Positions 47,758 through 58,941 of a stretch of 64,000 bases of DNA are shown here, one piece after another. This stretch comes from Prunus persica (lineage: Eukaryota; Streptophyta; Magnoliopsida; Rosales; Rosaceae). The notes under the pieces were generated by a model, which worked only from the letters and a program-made list of their open reading frames with translations, was not told the origin of the DNA and did no database searches. Position 1 is the first letter of the stretch; each line of letters starts with the position of its first letter. The translations under genes were made by a program, and so were the position numbers. The stretch is taken from NCBI RefSeq assembly GCF_000346465.2, contig NC_034010.1, forward strand, positions 14,104,994 through 14,168,993, written 5' to 3'.

Positions 47758-48538
47758 TTTTGGTGTAGGTGCGGCTCGATACAAGGCATGGTTTGTAAGT
47801 CTCACATTAGAGAATACAACAATATAGGTGGTCCACTCCTAATTGCATCAATACCTTTTAAGTTAAAACTCCACACCTAGAGGTCCATTGGGCCTAACCT
47901 AACCCAAGGATTGGACTTATGTGGTTAAGGTGGGGACAATATCAATGCATGGTTTAGACAGGTAATTGACTCCAATTAGGCACGTTGGTACAAAAATTAG
48001 TATTAGAGCATGGTTCATCTAATACGCACTTGATTCAAGGTGGAGCCATTGACATGTTCAAGGACGTGACTCAAGTAAAAATTATGGACATGCGAAGAAA
48101 GGTGGAGTGGGATAGTGGAGCAAGGCTCAAGAAAATCCTAGGCATAGCTGAAGTAAGGGCCCCTAAACCCTAAACCCCAGCGAGGCTCAAGAAAATCCTT
48201 GTCGTAAGAGGTGGAGTTGTAGGGGCTCACTCTTGAAAGGTGTGGGTGTTGTGAACGGGCATGTTACCTTGGCTTGGATCTCGCCAAGGTGAAGATTGTT
48301 GGTGTAAGTGGCTCCATGATGTGCAAGTCCAACATCGGAGAATACAACAATAATCTACGATTTAAATATAGGTGGTCCACTCCTAATTGCACCGAGGGCT
48401 TTTACATTAAAACCCACACCTAGAGGTCTATTGGGTCTAACCCAACCTAAGCATTGGACCGAGATGGTTAAGGTGGGAACAATATCGGTGCATGGTTTGG
48501 ATAGATAGTGTACTTTTATTGGGTCGGTTGGCACAACA
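47758..48538 (+). mobile_element. TRIM-like non-autonomous LTR element
   Basis: Direct repeats 47758-47995 and about 48299-48538 share long blocks (GGTGGTCCACTCCTAATTGC, CCCACACCTAGAGGTC, GGTTAAGGTGGGAACAATATC). Just after the left LTR is TTAGTATTAGAGC, a decayed initiator-Met primer-binding site, and an AAGGTGAAGAT purine tract precedes the right LTR. The core of about 300 bp has no retrotransposon domain, so it is non-autonomous. Edge target duplications are not clear. Confidence 0.8.
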
Positions 48539-49922
48539 ATAACTTGTCATGCAAAAATACTCTAAGACCTTATCGTTGCACACACCATGAAGAGAGTAAA
48601 GCAAACACAAAATAACCCCAAGATTTATAAAGGTTTGGCCTTGTGCCTACGTCATCTTTAGTGATCTCCTTGAATAATTTCACTAAAAGAATAGGAACAA
48701 CTTTGGTTACAATAAGAACTCCCTTAGCTCTCTATCTTCTCCAACCCTAGGTCTTAATTTCTTTCGCACCCTTGCTCAAACCCTTTGATGCCATTGTAAA
48801 CCCTCAAGAATTCACCTGTCTTGAATTTTGTCTTGTGTATCTTTCTCTCTGTCTCTTACTTTTAACCTAGCCTTAAAAGTCCTATTAACTCATAGGACTC
48901 GGGTTACAAGTTAACTAGGAATAGGAAACTAAAACCCCAACAAAATAGGTGATGTGATTAATTTTAAATGGACAATATCACTCAAATTAATATAGTAGTA
49001 AGTAGAGTATCGTTCCAACAGGGATCAAGTTAATTTATTAAATATTAGAGTGATTTAATTCTAATTATATTTGAATTAAAGAATAAAAGAATTATGATGA
49101 TTAAAATCTAATTAAGCAAGTAAAATAAATTGAGATTAAGGAACTAATGTAAAAGATGAAACAAAGATGATAAAGCACTAGGGCACCGATTTCACCTAGC
49201 TAATCCCACCCAAATCCTTCTAGATTGTTAATCCTAATTACCTAACATGTTGATAATCGTTTTCCCTTACCTCACCAATACTCTCTTCCGAGTTATATTA
49301 GTTGTATTCCTTACCATCAACCCACTCTATTCTTAGTTATGGATTTAGATAGCTAAGAACCCATTAAGATTTGTGGAAAACAATAAAGATTACACAAACC
49401 ATAACCTAGTCTTTTGAGTCGGCTATGTAATTTATGGTACTTGTTACTAGAAGCTTTTTCTTAGGAATCTCCTTCCGGTCTCAACCTAATACTTCCAATC
49501 TTAAAATTAGTGGCCAATTAATTGAAAACATTAAGAATGGTAACAAGCACTCAACATGTATAAATAAATAAAATTAACAATATCAAAGAATTTAAGTATT
49601 CATAGCTAGGCTACATCGTAGCCCTAGTAAAAGAAATTAGTTCATGAAGGACTTATTGTAACACCCCAACTCCAAATTAAACCCCTTATTTAAATTATTT
49701 AAGGGAAATTACAAATTTGCCCTTGAGATATGAGCATTTTGGTCATTTTCTTACCCGGAGAGAGTTTGGGATAGTGACTGGTATTTTTGGATAGGTCGTA
49801 CTGAGATGAGTTCGTAGACACGTAGTGGGCTCGAATCGGACTTGTAACGAGAGAGATATGGTCAAAAGAAACCCAATGGCACAATCGTAATTATTTCGAA
49901 ATGGGATTTTTATAAAAAATCA

Positions 49923-49925
<3 letters not shown>

Positions 49926-49974
<49 letters not shown>

Positions 49975-49975
49975 C
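49926..49975. repeat. (CT)n microsatellite
   Basis: About 50 bp of uninterrupted TC dinucleotides followed by CCCTCCC, in the leader-like part of solo LTR copy 2. Copy 1 has only a short version near 291-310, so the tract has expanded in one copy. Confidence 0.95.
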
Positions 49976-51184
49976 CTCCCTACCGCGTGGTCTCTCTCTC
50001 TCCTCTCTCTCGCGCGCTACGGCAGCAGGCCACATTTTGGTCGGCCGTTCTCTCCTCCGGCCACCGATGACGACGGGGCTGGTACCAAAATGACCAGGCC
50101 GTTGTCCTCTTCCAACCCCAGTCAGCTCCAGCCTCCAGCCACCGCGGTTTCGTCGAAAAATGGAGAAGAAGCGGCCGGTGTCGTCCGCACTTCTCCGCCG
50201 TCGATCTCCCTCCTCCGGCCACCGATTCCGACGAGTGAGGTATAGTTTCTCACCTTTTTTTCATGCTCTAGCTGCCTGTTGGGTAGGATTGGATCGATTC
50301 TTAGCGTAGGTAATTCGATTTACGAATTGAAATTCGGTTAGTTTTGGGATCGAGATTCCGGCCACCTCCGGTCAGTTTTTGGGGTAGGTCCAAGAACAAA
50401 AGTGGCTCCAAATAGGGTGTTATACCTAGGGTAGGAGTTTGGAGCCGTGGTTTTGAAATTTTCCGGTGATGCGTAATCGCTTTGGGCACCCAGCGCTGCC
50501 GGCTCGTGTGGCGGCGTGTGAACGAGGGTAGTGAAGTTTCACTGTGTCTCGATGAGATCCTTAGGTTGTCACGAGTGCGTAGGATTTCACGGATCTCAAT
50601 TCGGACGTCGTTTGACTATCGAACGGATATCGCCTATTGCTCGTTATCCGAGTTCGATAGGTTAGGACCGTTGGATGGTCTCAAATTTAATATATGTTAA
50701 TCTAGGTATTTCTAGGATCGTCTAGGAATTCACGTATCATGAATCGGAGCCCCGGATGTTCCGATTTAATAATTTAAAGTTTATGTTTTATATTAGCCGT
50801 CAGATCGTGCGATCGTGAGCGATCTGACCGTCTGATCTGAAACAAACTTGCAGGACAAGTGTCCTATACCTTGTAGAACCCATAGGAACTTTTGGATCGG
50901 AATTTGGAGGTCGTGGGCCCCGTGGGCCTGTTTGACCAAGGTTAGGGTAGTTTGACCCTTGGTTGACCGTGAGTCTCTCGGAGTAGTCTCACCTTCCCAG
51001 GGGGATTATCGGATGCTAGACTATTGTTAAGGTTTACACAATATTATAATTAAATATTTATATATGGTTGTAAAGGTATAAAAGGAGTCTAGAATGTCAG
51101 TTTGAAGTGTTATACGCACTACCTTAGGTACCTCCCCGGATTTTGGTTACATTACAAGTACCACCCTGTGAAAGTTAGGTCCCA

Positions 51185-51730
51185 TGTGGCGTAGGTTATC
51201 CGGCGTGCGGACAGACCTCATACGTGGCTTTGGTTGTATCGGCGTATGGGGAGATTATGTGATATTATGTTGAGGTCGCACGTGGCGTAGGTTATCCGGC
51301 ATGTCGACAGGCCCCATACGTGGCATTGGTTGTACCGGCGTATAGGGAGACATTGTGATATGATGTTCAGGTCTCGCGTGGCGTAGGTTATCTGGCGTTG
51401 AGACAGGCCCCATACGTGGCGTTGGTTGTACCGACGTATGGAGAGATATTGTGTTAGTATGGTATGGTCGCATGTGGCGTAGGTTATCCGGCGTGTTGAC
51501 AGGCCCCATACGTGACGTTGGTTGTACCGGCGTATGGGGAGATATTGTGTTAGTATGGTACGGTTGCACGTGGCGTAGGTTATCCGGCGTGTTGACAGGC
51601 CCTATACGTGGCGTTGGTTGTACCGGCGTATGGGGAGATATTGTGTTAGTATGGTATGGTCGCACGTGGCGTAGGTTATCCGGCGTGTTGACAGGCCCCA
51701 TACGTGGCGTTGGTAGTACCGGCGTATAGG
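51185..51730. repeat. Tandem array, six units of about 96 bp, inside solo LTR copy 2
   Basis: Heads GTGGCGTAGGTTATCCGGC recur at about 51186, 51282, 51378, 51475, 51570 and 51666, so the period is 96 bp. The most similar units are the last three, which points to recent unit amplification. Because 96 is divisible by 3, long repeat frames stay open on both strands; these are not treated as genes. Confidence 0.95.
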
Positions 51731-53454
51731 GACATTATGTGAAATACAGAGAAATGAAATAAGGTATTGCCTATGTGTGGAATTGGGTTTTAAGGAAAAA
51801 CTACGTGTGGCTTGATCCCTCAGGGAGGGTACGTAGGTAGCCTAAGGTTACTAGGTGCAGCCGCGGACATAGATGTGATTGTGTTAGGAGGTTAAAACCT
51901 CGTAAGTTGAAATTGAAAAAGTTAGATGATGTATGTTGAAATTTAGTAGTCATAATTTATATTGAATTTATCGTATGCTTGTTTAAGGCATGAATTGATT
52001 TGCTAGCATGCTTGGTAGTTGAGAATTATTGGAAGGCCGAAGGCTGTTTATGTGAATTGCATGAAATTATATTATGCATGCTCCCAGTTGTGGATATTAA
52101 ATGTGTTTTTGTACAGGTTGAAATTTTGCGAAATGTTCAATTTACAGGGGAGACCCTGCCAAAATTTCGGCAGAAAGTCTCGTACCCTTATTCCATTTTG
52201 GGAAAAAAGGTATAACTTTAGAAGTGGGCCCGACATCGGGGTGATGTCGGGAATTTCCACAGGATTCGTCTCAGGTTTTTGAGAAATTCGAGGCGGGTCC
52301 TTTCACTTATTGAGAATCATGATGGTTGATGAAGACATGGTAGGCACCGAATTCTCCGAGTAAAATGCCAAGGTTGTGCAAGCTCTCTTCGTATTCTCCT
52401 TTGGATATTTAGGCCATGAGTATGAATATGTAGGAATTTGATGGTAGATTATGGAGGATGGAGGATGATGGATGATGAGGGGATGGAGCATTTGATCAAT
52501 GACTGAAACTCCCTATTTATAATACTCCTAGAAATCCTACCTATCTAAGGTATAATTACAATTATTATAAAAGTAGGATTCCTTCTAATATAGGGTCTTC
52601 TTTATTTCTCCTTGTTTGACTTGATAAGACTTGAACAATCTTGAACTTGGAAATTTGACAACATTCCTTGCAACAAAAGGAATGACTTGGCTTCTTGACT
52701 TGATTAATCTCCAATCTTCATCTTCTTGCCCTTTTTAGCACACTTTCTCCTATTTTCACAATTCCTTCACAAATCTCACAAAACCAATTAAACAACCAAT
52801 TTAACCCAAGGAAATTAACAAATAAATAAGTAAAGGACAAATAAAATATATAAAAAATATAGGCTTATCAATAGGAAACCATGTCAAAACACGCCAAATC
52901 GCCAAAACAACGCATGACATTGTTCACATGACGACCAGTCACTTTGGAGAAGAAAAATCATCCCGAGCTCTCGGCCAAAAGAGACATGTTGCTTGGCCAA
53001 TGGCGAACTGTCGCCTGCAACAATAGCTTCCTCTTTTGACTTCTTCTCCTCTTCATGTTGCTCTTCCTTGCAACCCTTGGTTCCTTTTTCTCCTTCTTGA
53101 ATTATATGGTGAACCAAACTTCAACAATCTCTACCTTGGCGAACCATCAAATGGCCGTGAATAATTTTTGACCCCTAGAACCTCTTCAACCTCTTGGAAA
53201 CCATTCTAGTAATTTCCAAGAGCTCTACCAAGGCAAGAAACCCTTTGCCTCAACACACCTCAAGTGAGGTGATGCTCTACCCACGCCAAAGTTGGGTCAC
53301 TCGGACCTTTTTTGTAGAAGAAAGATCCCTCATGCCAAACTCCGTGCTCCTTACTTTCTTGGAACCTTGAATTCTTCACATGCCTTCATACGCAAAATGC
53401 ATACCAATCCTTGTTCCATAAATCTCTACACAGCCACCAACCTTGCTCTTGGAT

Positions 53455-53865
53455 TCACAAACTAACCTCTTCATTCTCATCCAAGCACCCATCCCATGTC
53501 ATGCTCCCAAAAGCAATCCGAAATGTAGTTGAATCTACCTTGTCATTCCATCTAAATTTTTGGGACTGTTTGATGGATTCTTTAGGCCCGAACCTTGCTT
53601 GTGATGAAGGCTCCACCTCAAGTAGAACCCCTTTATAAGTTTTTTGTTGATGCTCATCCTCTTCGACCTTTGTGCTAAGCTCCACCCATCTTGGAGTCCC
53701 TTCTATGATCACCTTAGTAATGAGTGTCTTTTTGGTTGCTACCGACCTAAAAATATGCTCCACATCATCCCATGGCTTGACTTCACCCTTGTGGACCTTA
53801 TCCTTCAACACCACCACTTCTACACCTTTGAAATCAAGCACCCTTGATAATAAACTGTTAGTCAT
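53455..53865 (-). other. Unidentified open segment between gag and 3' LTR of the Copia-type element
   Basis: 136 codons read VVLKDKVHKGEVKPWDDVEH...TPRWVELSTKVEEDEHQQ...FRWNDKVD. The composition is acidic and protein-like, but it matches no Copia domain that I can name. It occupies the place where integrase and reverse transcriptase should be. It may be a remnant of a replaced pol region of a non-autonomous lineage. Confidence 0.4.
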
Positions 53866-54027
53866 ACAACCTTGACTAACCTACTTTGCTCAACTAGTCT
53901 TGAGTGCACTTATAGCTTGATTATGTTGCACTAGCTTCTTGACAGTAAGATTTCTTGCCAGCTTTGTTGTACAAAATGCCTCATTGATAGAATTTTCTAC
54001 TCCACCTGCTATTGTATCCTCGAAAAG

Positions 54028-55231
54028 CTAATAAACGTTGTTAGGTTGAATTTTCTTCATCATAATCACTACTGAACCTTGTGTGACAAAGAGCTTCCTT
54101 TCGCCGGCCTTGTACGAATACCATTCTGTATCTAGAACTCCAAGGGAAATAAGACTCCTTTTTAGTGCCGGTACATGCCTTACCTCACTAAAGCTCCAAA
54201 CAACATCGTCTTGTATCTTGATCTTCACTATTCCCCCGCCCAAAACCTCACAACTTGTTTCGTCTGCCAACAAAATCTTTCTACCCTTCATTTCCTCATA
54301 TGTATCAAATGCACTCATATTTGAACACATATGATAAGAGCATCTGGAATCTAAATTCCAAACTGAAGTAGAACCCTTACCTGAATAATTTGCAATGACT
54401 TGCCCATTACACTCCTTATTCATAACAGTCAAAAGTTCATCATTGGATGCGTTTGAACTTTTGGCAATCTTCATCTTGTTCCCCTTCTCCTTCCGTATCG
54501 GATAAACCCGCTTCCAATGGTCTCTAGATCCACACTTGAAGCACTCTTTATTGTCCTTGAATTTAGAATTCCTCACATTGCCTTTCTTGCCCTTACACTG
54601 TCTTGTGTGACCTCGCTCTATGGTCCATGTTACTAGACCCCCATCTTGAGAGCTATCTCCAGAATTTTGAGCCAATCCATGATGCACCAAGTCTTGCACC
54701 ACTTCCTTAAAATTGAGAGTACTCTTGCCAATTATCAGCATCTTCTGTAAGTGTTCATAGGATAGACGCAATGATGTCAACAACATCAACGCCTCATCCT
54801 CCGTGCTATAAACAATGTCCACCTTGTGCAAGGCCGCAATTCACCTATTAAAGGTGTTAAGATGTTCTGTGACATTTTCACCATCCTCTATTCGAATATT
54901 TAGGAGCTCCTCTTTCATGAAGAGTTTTTTTTAAGGGAACTTCCCTAAAAACATCCATTTGAGCTTTTCCCATGTTTGCTTTGCAGTGTCTTCCTTAACC
55001 TTGATGGACCTCCTAGCAAACTCGCTAAGCACGTCTCTCTCCTCTGTTATCATCTTCGCCTGCTAAGATAACGGTTGGACCTTGCTAGGCAAGCTCATAT
55101 TTCATTCTCCTTTGCCATAGTGTGAAGTTCTTCATCCTTATGAACACATTCACCTCGAGCTTCATGTTGTCCATTTGTGGTGTAGTTGTTTGGGACCCTT
55201 TTCCCACCGCCTGCTTGTTATCGGTCATCAT
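54028..55231 (-). pseudogene. Copia gag plus gag-pre-integrase remnant, zinc knuckle damaged
   Basis: The start region near 55231 reads MTDNKQAVGKGSQ, then frameshifts. The open part (54831-54028) has LTSLRLSYEHLQKMLIIGKS, TLNFKEVVQDLVHH, then C-FK-C-GSRD-H-WKRV-Y, a CCHC knuckle whose final Cys is Tyr, then WNLDSRCSYHMCSNMSAFDTY (the usual protease DSG is DSR) and VRHVPALKRSLISLGVL. It ends at a stop near 54028. It is unlikely to package RNA. Confidence 0.85.
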
Positions 55232-55294
55232 TAGTACTTACAAACACTCTTAAAACTATAAGAGCCTACCACGAACCTTGGCTCTAATACCACT

Positions 55295-55993
55295 TGTTGT
55301 GTGGAAACACTCCAAGACTTTGTTATTGATGGACTATGCAATGGCACACACACAAACCCTTTGAGAATAAAACACAAACACCATGAAGAGAGTAAAACAA
55401 TCGCATAAGAATACAATGATTTATAGAGGTTCGGCCTCATGCCTGCATCCTCTTTGGTGATCCCCTCGAGAAATTTCATTAGAAGAATAGGAACAACTTT
55501 AGTTACAACAAGAACCCCCTTAGATCTCTATCCTCTACAACTCTGGGTCTTAATTTCTCTCACACCCTTACTCAAATCCTTTGATGCCCTTGTAAACACT
55601 CAAGAATTTATCCGTCTTGAATTATGTCTTATGTTTCTCTCTCTTACTTTTAACCTAGCCCTAAAATCCTATTTATAACTCATAGGACCTGGGTTACAAG
55701 TTAACCAAGAATATGAAACCAAAACCCTATTAAATTGAACCTTGAAACCCCAATAAAATATGAAATAATGTCAAATTATGCCAAACCGGCAAAACAACGC
55801 CCGACCCTAATCAAGTGACGATCGGTCGCTTTGGAGCAAAAAATCATCCCGAGCTCTCGGCCAAAAGCAATTGGTCGCTTGGCCAACAGTGACCTGTGGC
55901 CTGCAACCATATCATCCTCTTGCAACTTCTTCTCCTCTTCCCACTGCTCCTCTTTGCCGCCCTTGGTTCCTCCTCCTCCTCTGCCAAACTTCA
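55295..55993 (-). mobile_element. 5' LTR (about 0.7 kb) of the minus-strand Copia-type element
   Basis: The plus-strand start TGTTGTGTGGAAACACTCC is adjacent to the primer-binding site at 55278-55292. The outer end near AAACTTCA (55993) is inferred by alignment with 53126. It matches the split left LTR in order, with several indels, so the insertion is old. Confidence 0.8.
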
Positions 55994-56882
55994 TCCCCCA
56001 TCACCCAACTCGAATTTCTTCCCTTCCAAACACAAACTTATCATCTCACATCACCGAGTTGTCAAAAATCCAAAGAAAATGTTAGAAGTGTCCTTATCAA
56101 ATCTGGTTATTATTTCCATTCACATTGCAACCCTCTTCCCTGGCTAAACTCTCCACTCCCACCTAACAATTTGCAGCCCCACCCACTTCTATAGTAAACT
56201 TTAAATAAGAAAAAAATAAACAATAACAGATATCTCCAATCTTCATTAATCATTATCAATGTAACATTATCAACAACAAAAAAATAAAACTTATGCAAGC
56301 TTCCTCAACCATTATTCCGAATATTGGCAGAAGTATATACAAAGGTGAATAGTAAGTTTGGGTCTAGAAGGGGAGATTTTTGAGTTGGTTGAGGGCTTGG
56401 GTAGGGGGGTTAAGGTGGGTAGTGGAGGCTGGGGCACATGGGAGGTGGATTGTGGCTGGAATGAGTGGTTGGTCAAGTGAGATGGTGAGTTTGGATTTGG
56501 AAGGGGAGATGGTTGACTTGGGTGAGGGGTTTAGCTATGGAGGGGGAGGCGGCTAGGGAGTTGGAGGCGGAAGGGGGTAGGAGTTTGGCTTACGATGGAG
56601 GAGGTGGTGAATTTTTTTGCTTTTTCTTTTTTCTTTTTTTAAATGATTTACATATGTATTTTTATTTAAATCCACATGACGTCATATCATTGGATATGTG
56701 AGGAGCACATGTGTGCTACATCATCAATATAACAGACTTTTGCACGGAACATGACAGCAAAGACTACTTATGAGCACACATATGGACCTTGGGGACTGCA
56801 AATGACAAAATATATATATATATATATAAAGGACACAATTTGGTAGTTTTGTGAACCTCAGGGACGTTTTGAGATAAAAATC
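55994..56882. other. Right-hand body and terminal arm of the Mutator-type element
   Basis: Non-coding sequence with G-rich (GTGGAGGCTGG) and AT-rich stretches. Its last 190 bp form the right inverted arm. The open frame at 56513-56701 is low-complexity Gly/Glu and was not accepted. Confidence 0.6.
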
Positions 56883-56891
56883 TTAACTCAA

Positions 56892-57260
56892 TGCCTTCAA
56901 AGCAAGATATTTCTCCTCAAATATGTAACGCATGGTTGGCTGTCTTTGCATGGCTAGTTATAACTGTTCCTAACTTTCGCCAACTTTAACTCCCGATGCC
57001 AATAAAATTAGATAATCCTCGTGTGTGCAACCTGTGCTTGACTATCTTTACATGGCAAGCAGCTGTAGCTAGCACTTCTCAACTTTAACTCTAGATATTT
57101 TAACAACCAGATATTTCCTATATATCTAACGTGTGATTGGTTCTCTTTCCATGGATAGCACATGTTTCTTGTTGTATCAACTTTATCTCCCGATTACTTA
57201 CTAGATATTCCTCATACGTGTAACCCGTGGTTATCCATCTCTGTATGGCATAAAAACTAG
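56892..57260. other. Non-coding stretch
   Basis: AT-rich sequence with imperfect repeats of a motif related to TAACGTGTGGTTGGCTGTCTTTGCATGGC (about 56930, 57030, 57130 and 57220), giving an approximately 95-100 bp degenerate periodicity. No gene was recognised. Confidence 0.5.
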
Positions 57261-58941
57261 GGGCAATGCAAGGGACACCAAATTTGAGTGTCAAATGACG
57301 TGGCATGTGCCACATGGATTTAATTAATTAAAAAATCCTTAACTATTTTTTTCAAAAGAAAAAATAATAGTAAAGGGTTTACCCAACCCTAACGCCACTA
57401 ATTTCACACCACTACACCATCCCTACCAATCTCACTCCACCACTGTACAACATTATCCCTTGGCCTTTCCAAAGCACTGCCATCACTTGGCTTCGCTAGA
57501 TGTTCCACCATATAACCATCGATCTCATATTTTTACTGTTATATGTTTATAATTTTGTTCTCTAACATGTTCATGTTCAAGATACATACTTTAATTTAGT
57601 GACTCAAGAAAGCACAGTCCTTTAGTTTTCTAAACCCGTATAAAGAGATATGAAAACCTATGGATTAACAATCTTAGGAAGAGAACATGACTTATATATC
57701 CAGACGAAACCCGCACCACCAGAAAACTAGAATAATCATACCCGCCTCCATGCCCAAACTCAATTCTCTCTTCCCAAAACATATTTTCTTGTTTCAGACT
57801 AGTTCTATTTGCTCAAACTCAAAGCCAAGGCCAAATCAACCATATTCATGGTCAATTCCAACAAATTAATGTTGTACAAGTTTCTGGGCATACATGAATT
57901 CAAATCCATAACCAAAATCAAGCATATGCCTCGAGTATGACCGGATGTGTCGCCACATGGCAGCGTTGTAAGACGGCCAATATGGTAGTGTTATACGGTG
58001 GCAGTGATGCGGGATAAATTTTGTGACTTTTGAAATTTAGGTTAACACTATATTATTTTATATTAATATTAATTAAAGAAAAATTTGAGGATTTTTTTAG
58101 CTAAGCAAGTCGTGTTGGTTAATATTAAATGACCCACATTTTTTGGTACTCAAATTTATTTAAATTTTTGTTGGAAAGATGCTTTATTATAGAAACATCA
58201 TATTAATGTACAAATGATAGGATGAAAATATCCGAAGAGTCAGGAACAAGAGTGTGATCTTAAAAAAGACTTGTGGCCTGAACCAATCATGAGGAAACAA
58301 AGAAAAAACAAACTGGAGCTACGCAATGTCAGAATACAATTCAACATAAATTAGAACTCGGTGATACAACAAGTGTGGTCTCATTAAAACCTTGCCTTAA
58401 AAAACCCCAAATAAAGGAAAATCCGGCCAAGTAAAAAAAGTACAACTATCACAACCAACTAAAACACAAGTCTTAAACTGCCACTCTAATTCCTTGGCAA
58501 GTTCATCTACAAAAGGACCATTCATCCAAAGTGCAGCACTCCACAATGTCAAAACTACTCCAACTGGTGAAAAACATGGGCAAGCACAAGTTAAAACCTA
58601 CTGAACTCAGATTAATGGAGAAAAGCTTCCTAACCTAGAACACCAACAAGGAAACACTGAAAAAAAAAAAACATTAATCACAAAACTTGAATAAGAAGTA
58701 GAAAAATAACATAAGGAAAGATAATGGCAGAAAAAACAATTAAGGAAGAAAAATAAGAAACCACTCCTTGAGTGACCTGTAGAACATTTGTATTTGTATT
58801 TGTATTTATTTATTATTTTTTACACAGTTGGGAACCGCTTCTAAATGCTGCCTTTAGGAACCTGAAAACCAATATAACCGCTAGGAACTGCGTCGAATTG
58901 CTCAAACATTGAACCACCACACTTGGCTATGTAAGATTCGG

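Larger units (their letters stand above)
49657..52305. mobile_element. Solo LTR of a large LTR retrotransposon (family A, copy 2), nested in family B
   Basis: Starts TGTAACACCCC and ends GGGTCCTTTCA, with perfect 5-bp duplications CTTAT at 49652-49656 and 52306-52310. It aligns along its whole length with 20-2516. It contains a (CT)n microsatellite (about 49926-49975) and the 96-bp array at 51185-51730. Inside it the flanking sequence belongs to the family-B solo LTR, so it is the youngest level of this nest. Confidence 0.93.
48950..52870. mobile_element. Solo LTR (about 1.27 kb net), family B, itself interrupted
   Basis: Starts TGATGTGATTAATTTT and ends ATAGGCTTATCA, with perfect 5-bp duplications ATAGG at 48945-48949 and 52871-52875. 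It splits the 3' LTR of the surrounding Copia-type element. Removal of the nested solo LTR 49657-52305 leaves about 1267 bp. The GTAGAGTATCGTTCC-AACAGGGAT block near the start resembles LTRs of large Ty3/Gypsy elements, but no internal domain supports that. Confidence 0.9.
48545..55993 (-). mobile_element. Copia-type element (gag only) on minus strand, with its 3' LTR split by nested insertions
   Basis: The right-hand (5') LTR is 55295 to about 55993. The left-hand (3') LTR is in two pieces, 48545-48949 and 52876-53126, which together align with the right LTR (shared AGAATAGGAACAACTTT, CCTTAAAAGTCC-like block, and ATCATCCCGAGCTCTCGGCC). The primer-binding site on the minus strand is AGTGGTATTAGAGCC (55278-55292) next to the 5' LTR, and a purine tract AAGGTAGAGAT precedes the 3' LTR. 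Gag lies at 55231-54028. Most of pol is missing. No outer target duplication was recognised. Confidence 0.82.
47132..56882. mobile_element. Mutator-type element (9.75 kb) enlarged by four later insertions
   Basis: Left end GGCTTTTTATCACAAAAC. Right end, reversed, GATTTTTATCTCAAAACG. The two arms stay alignable in inverted orientation for about 190 bp, including TTGCATCTTTTATG / TTGTGTCCTTTATA and GCAGTCC blocks. Flanks ATAACTCAA (47123-47131) and TTAACTCAA (56883-56891) match at 8 of 9 positions. It is the same family as 34841-35622. The interior now consists mostly of inserted elements; the original body is probably about 47132-47328, 47731-47757 and 55994-56882. No transposase was found. 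Confidence 0.82.

Noticed and set aside
49926..49975. A CRISPR-like or regulatory repeat
   Set aside because: It is a plain CT microsatellite; no spaced repeats occur anywhere in the window that would suggest a CRISPR array.
51255..51701. 148-residue minus frame of repeated TPDNLRHVRPYHT units (also 1633-1911, and plus frame 51451-51729)
   Set aside because: The frame is open only because the LTR tandem array has a 96-bp period; it has no start context or homology and both strands are equally open.
53455..53865. A separate host gene on the minus strand
   Set aside because: It lies between gag and the LTR of a Copia-type element, without start context or homology that I can name; kept only as an unidentified segment.
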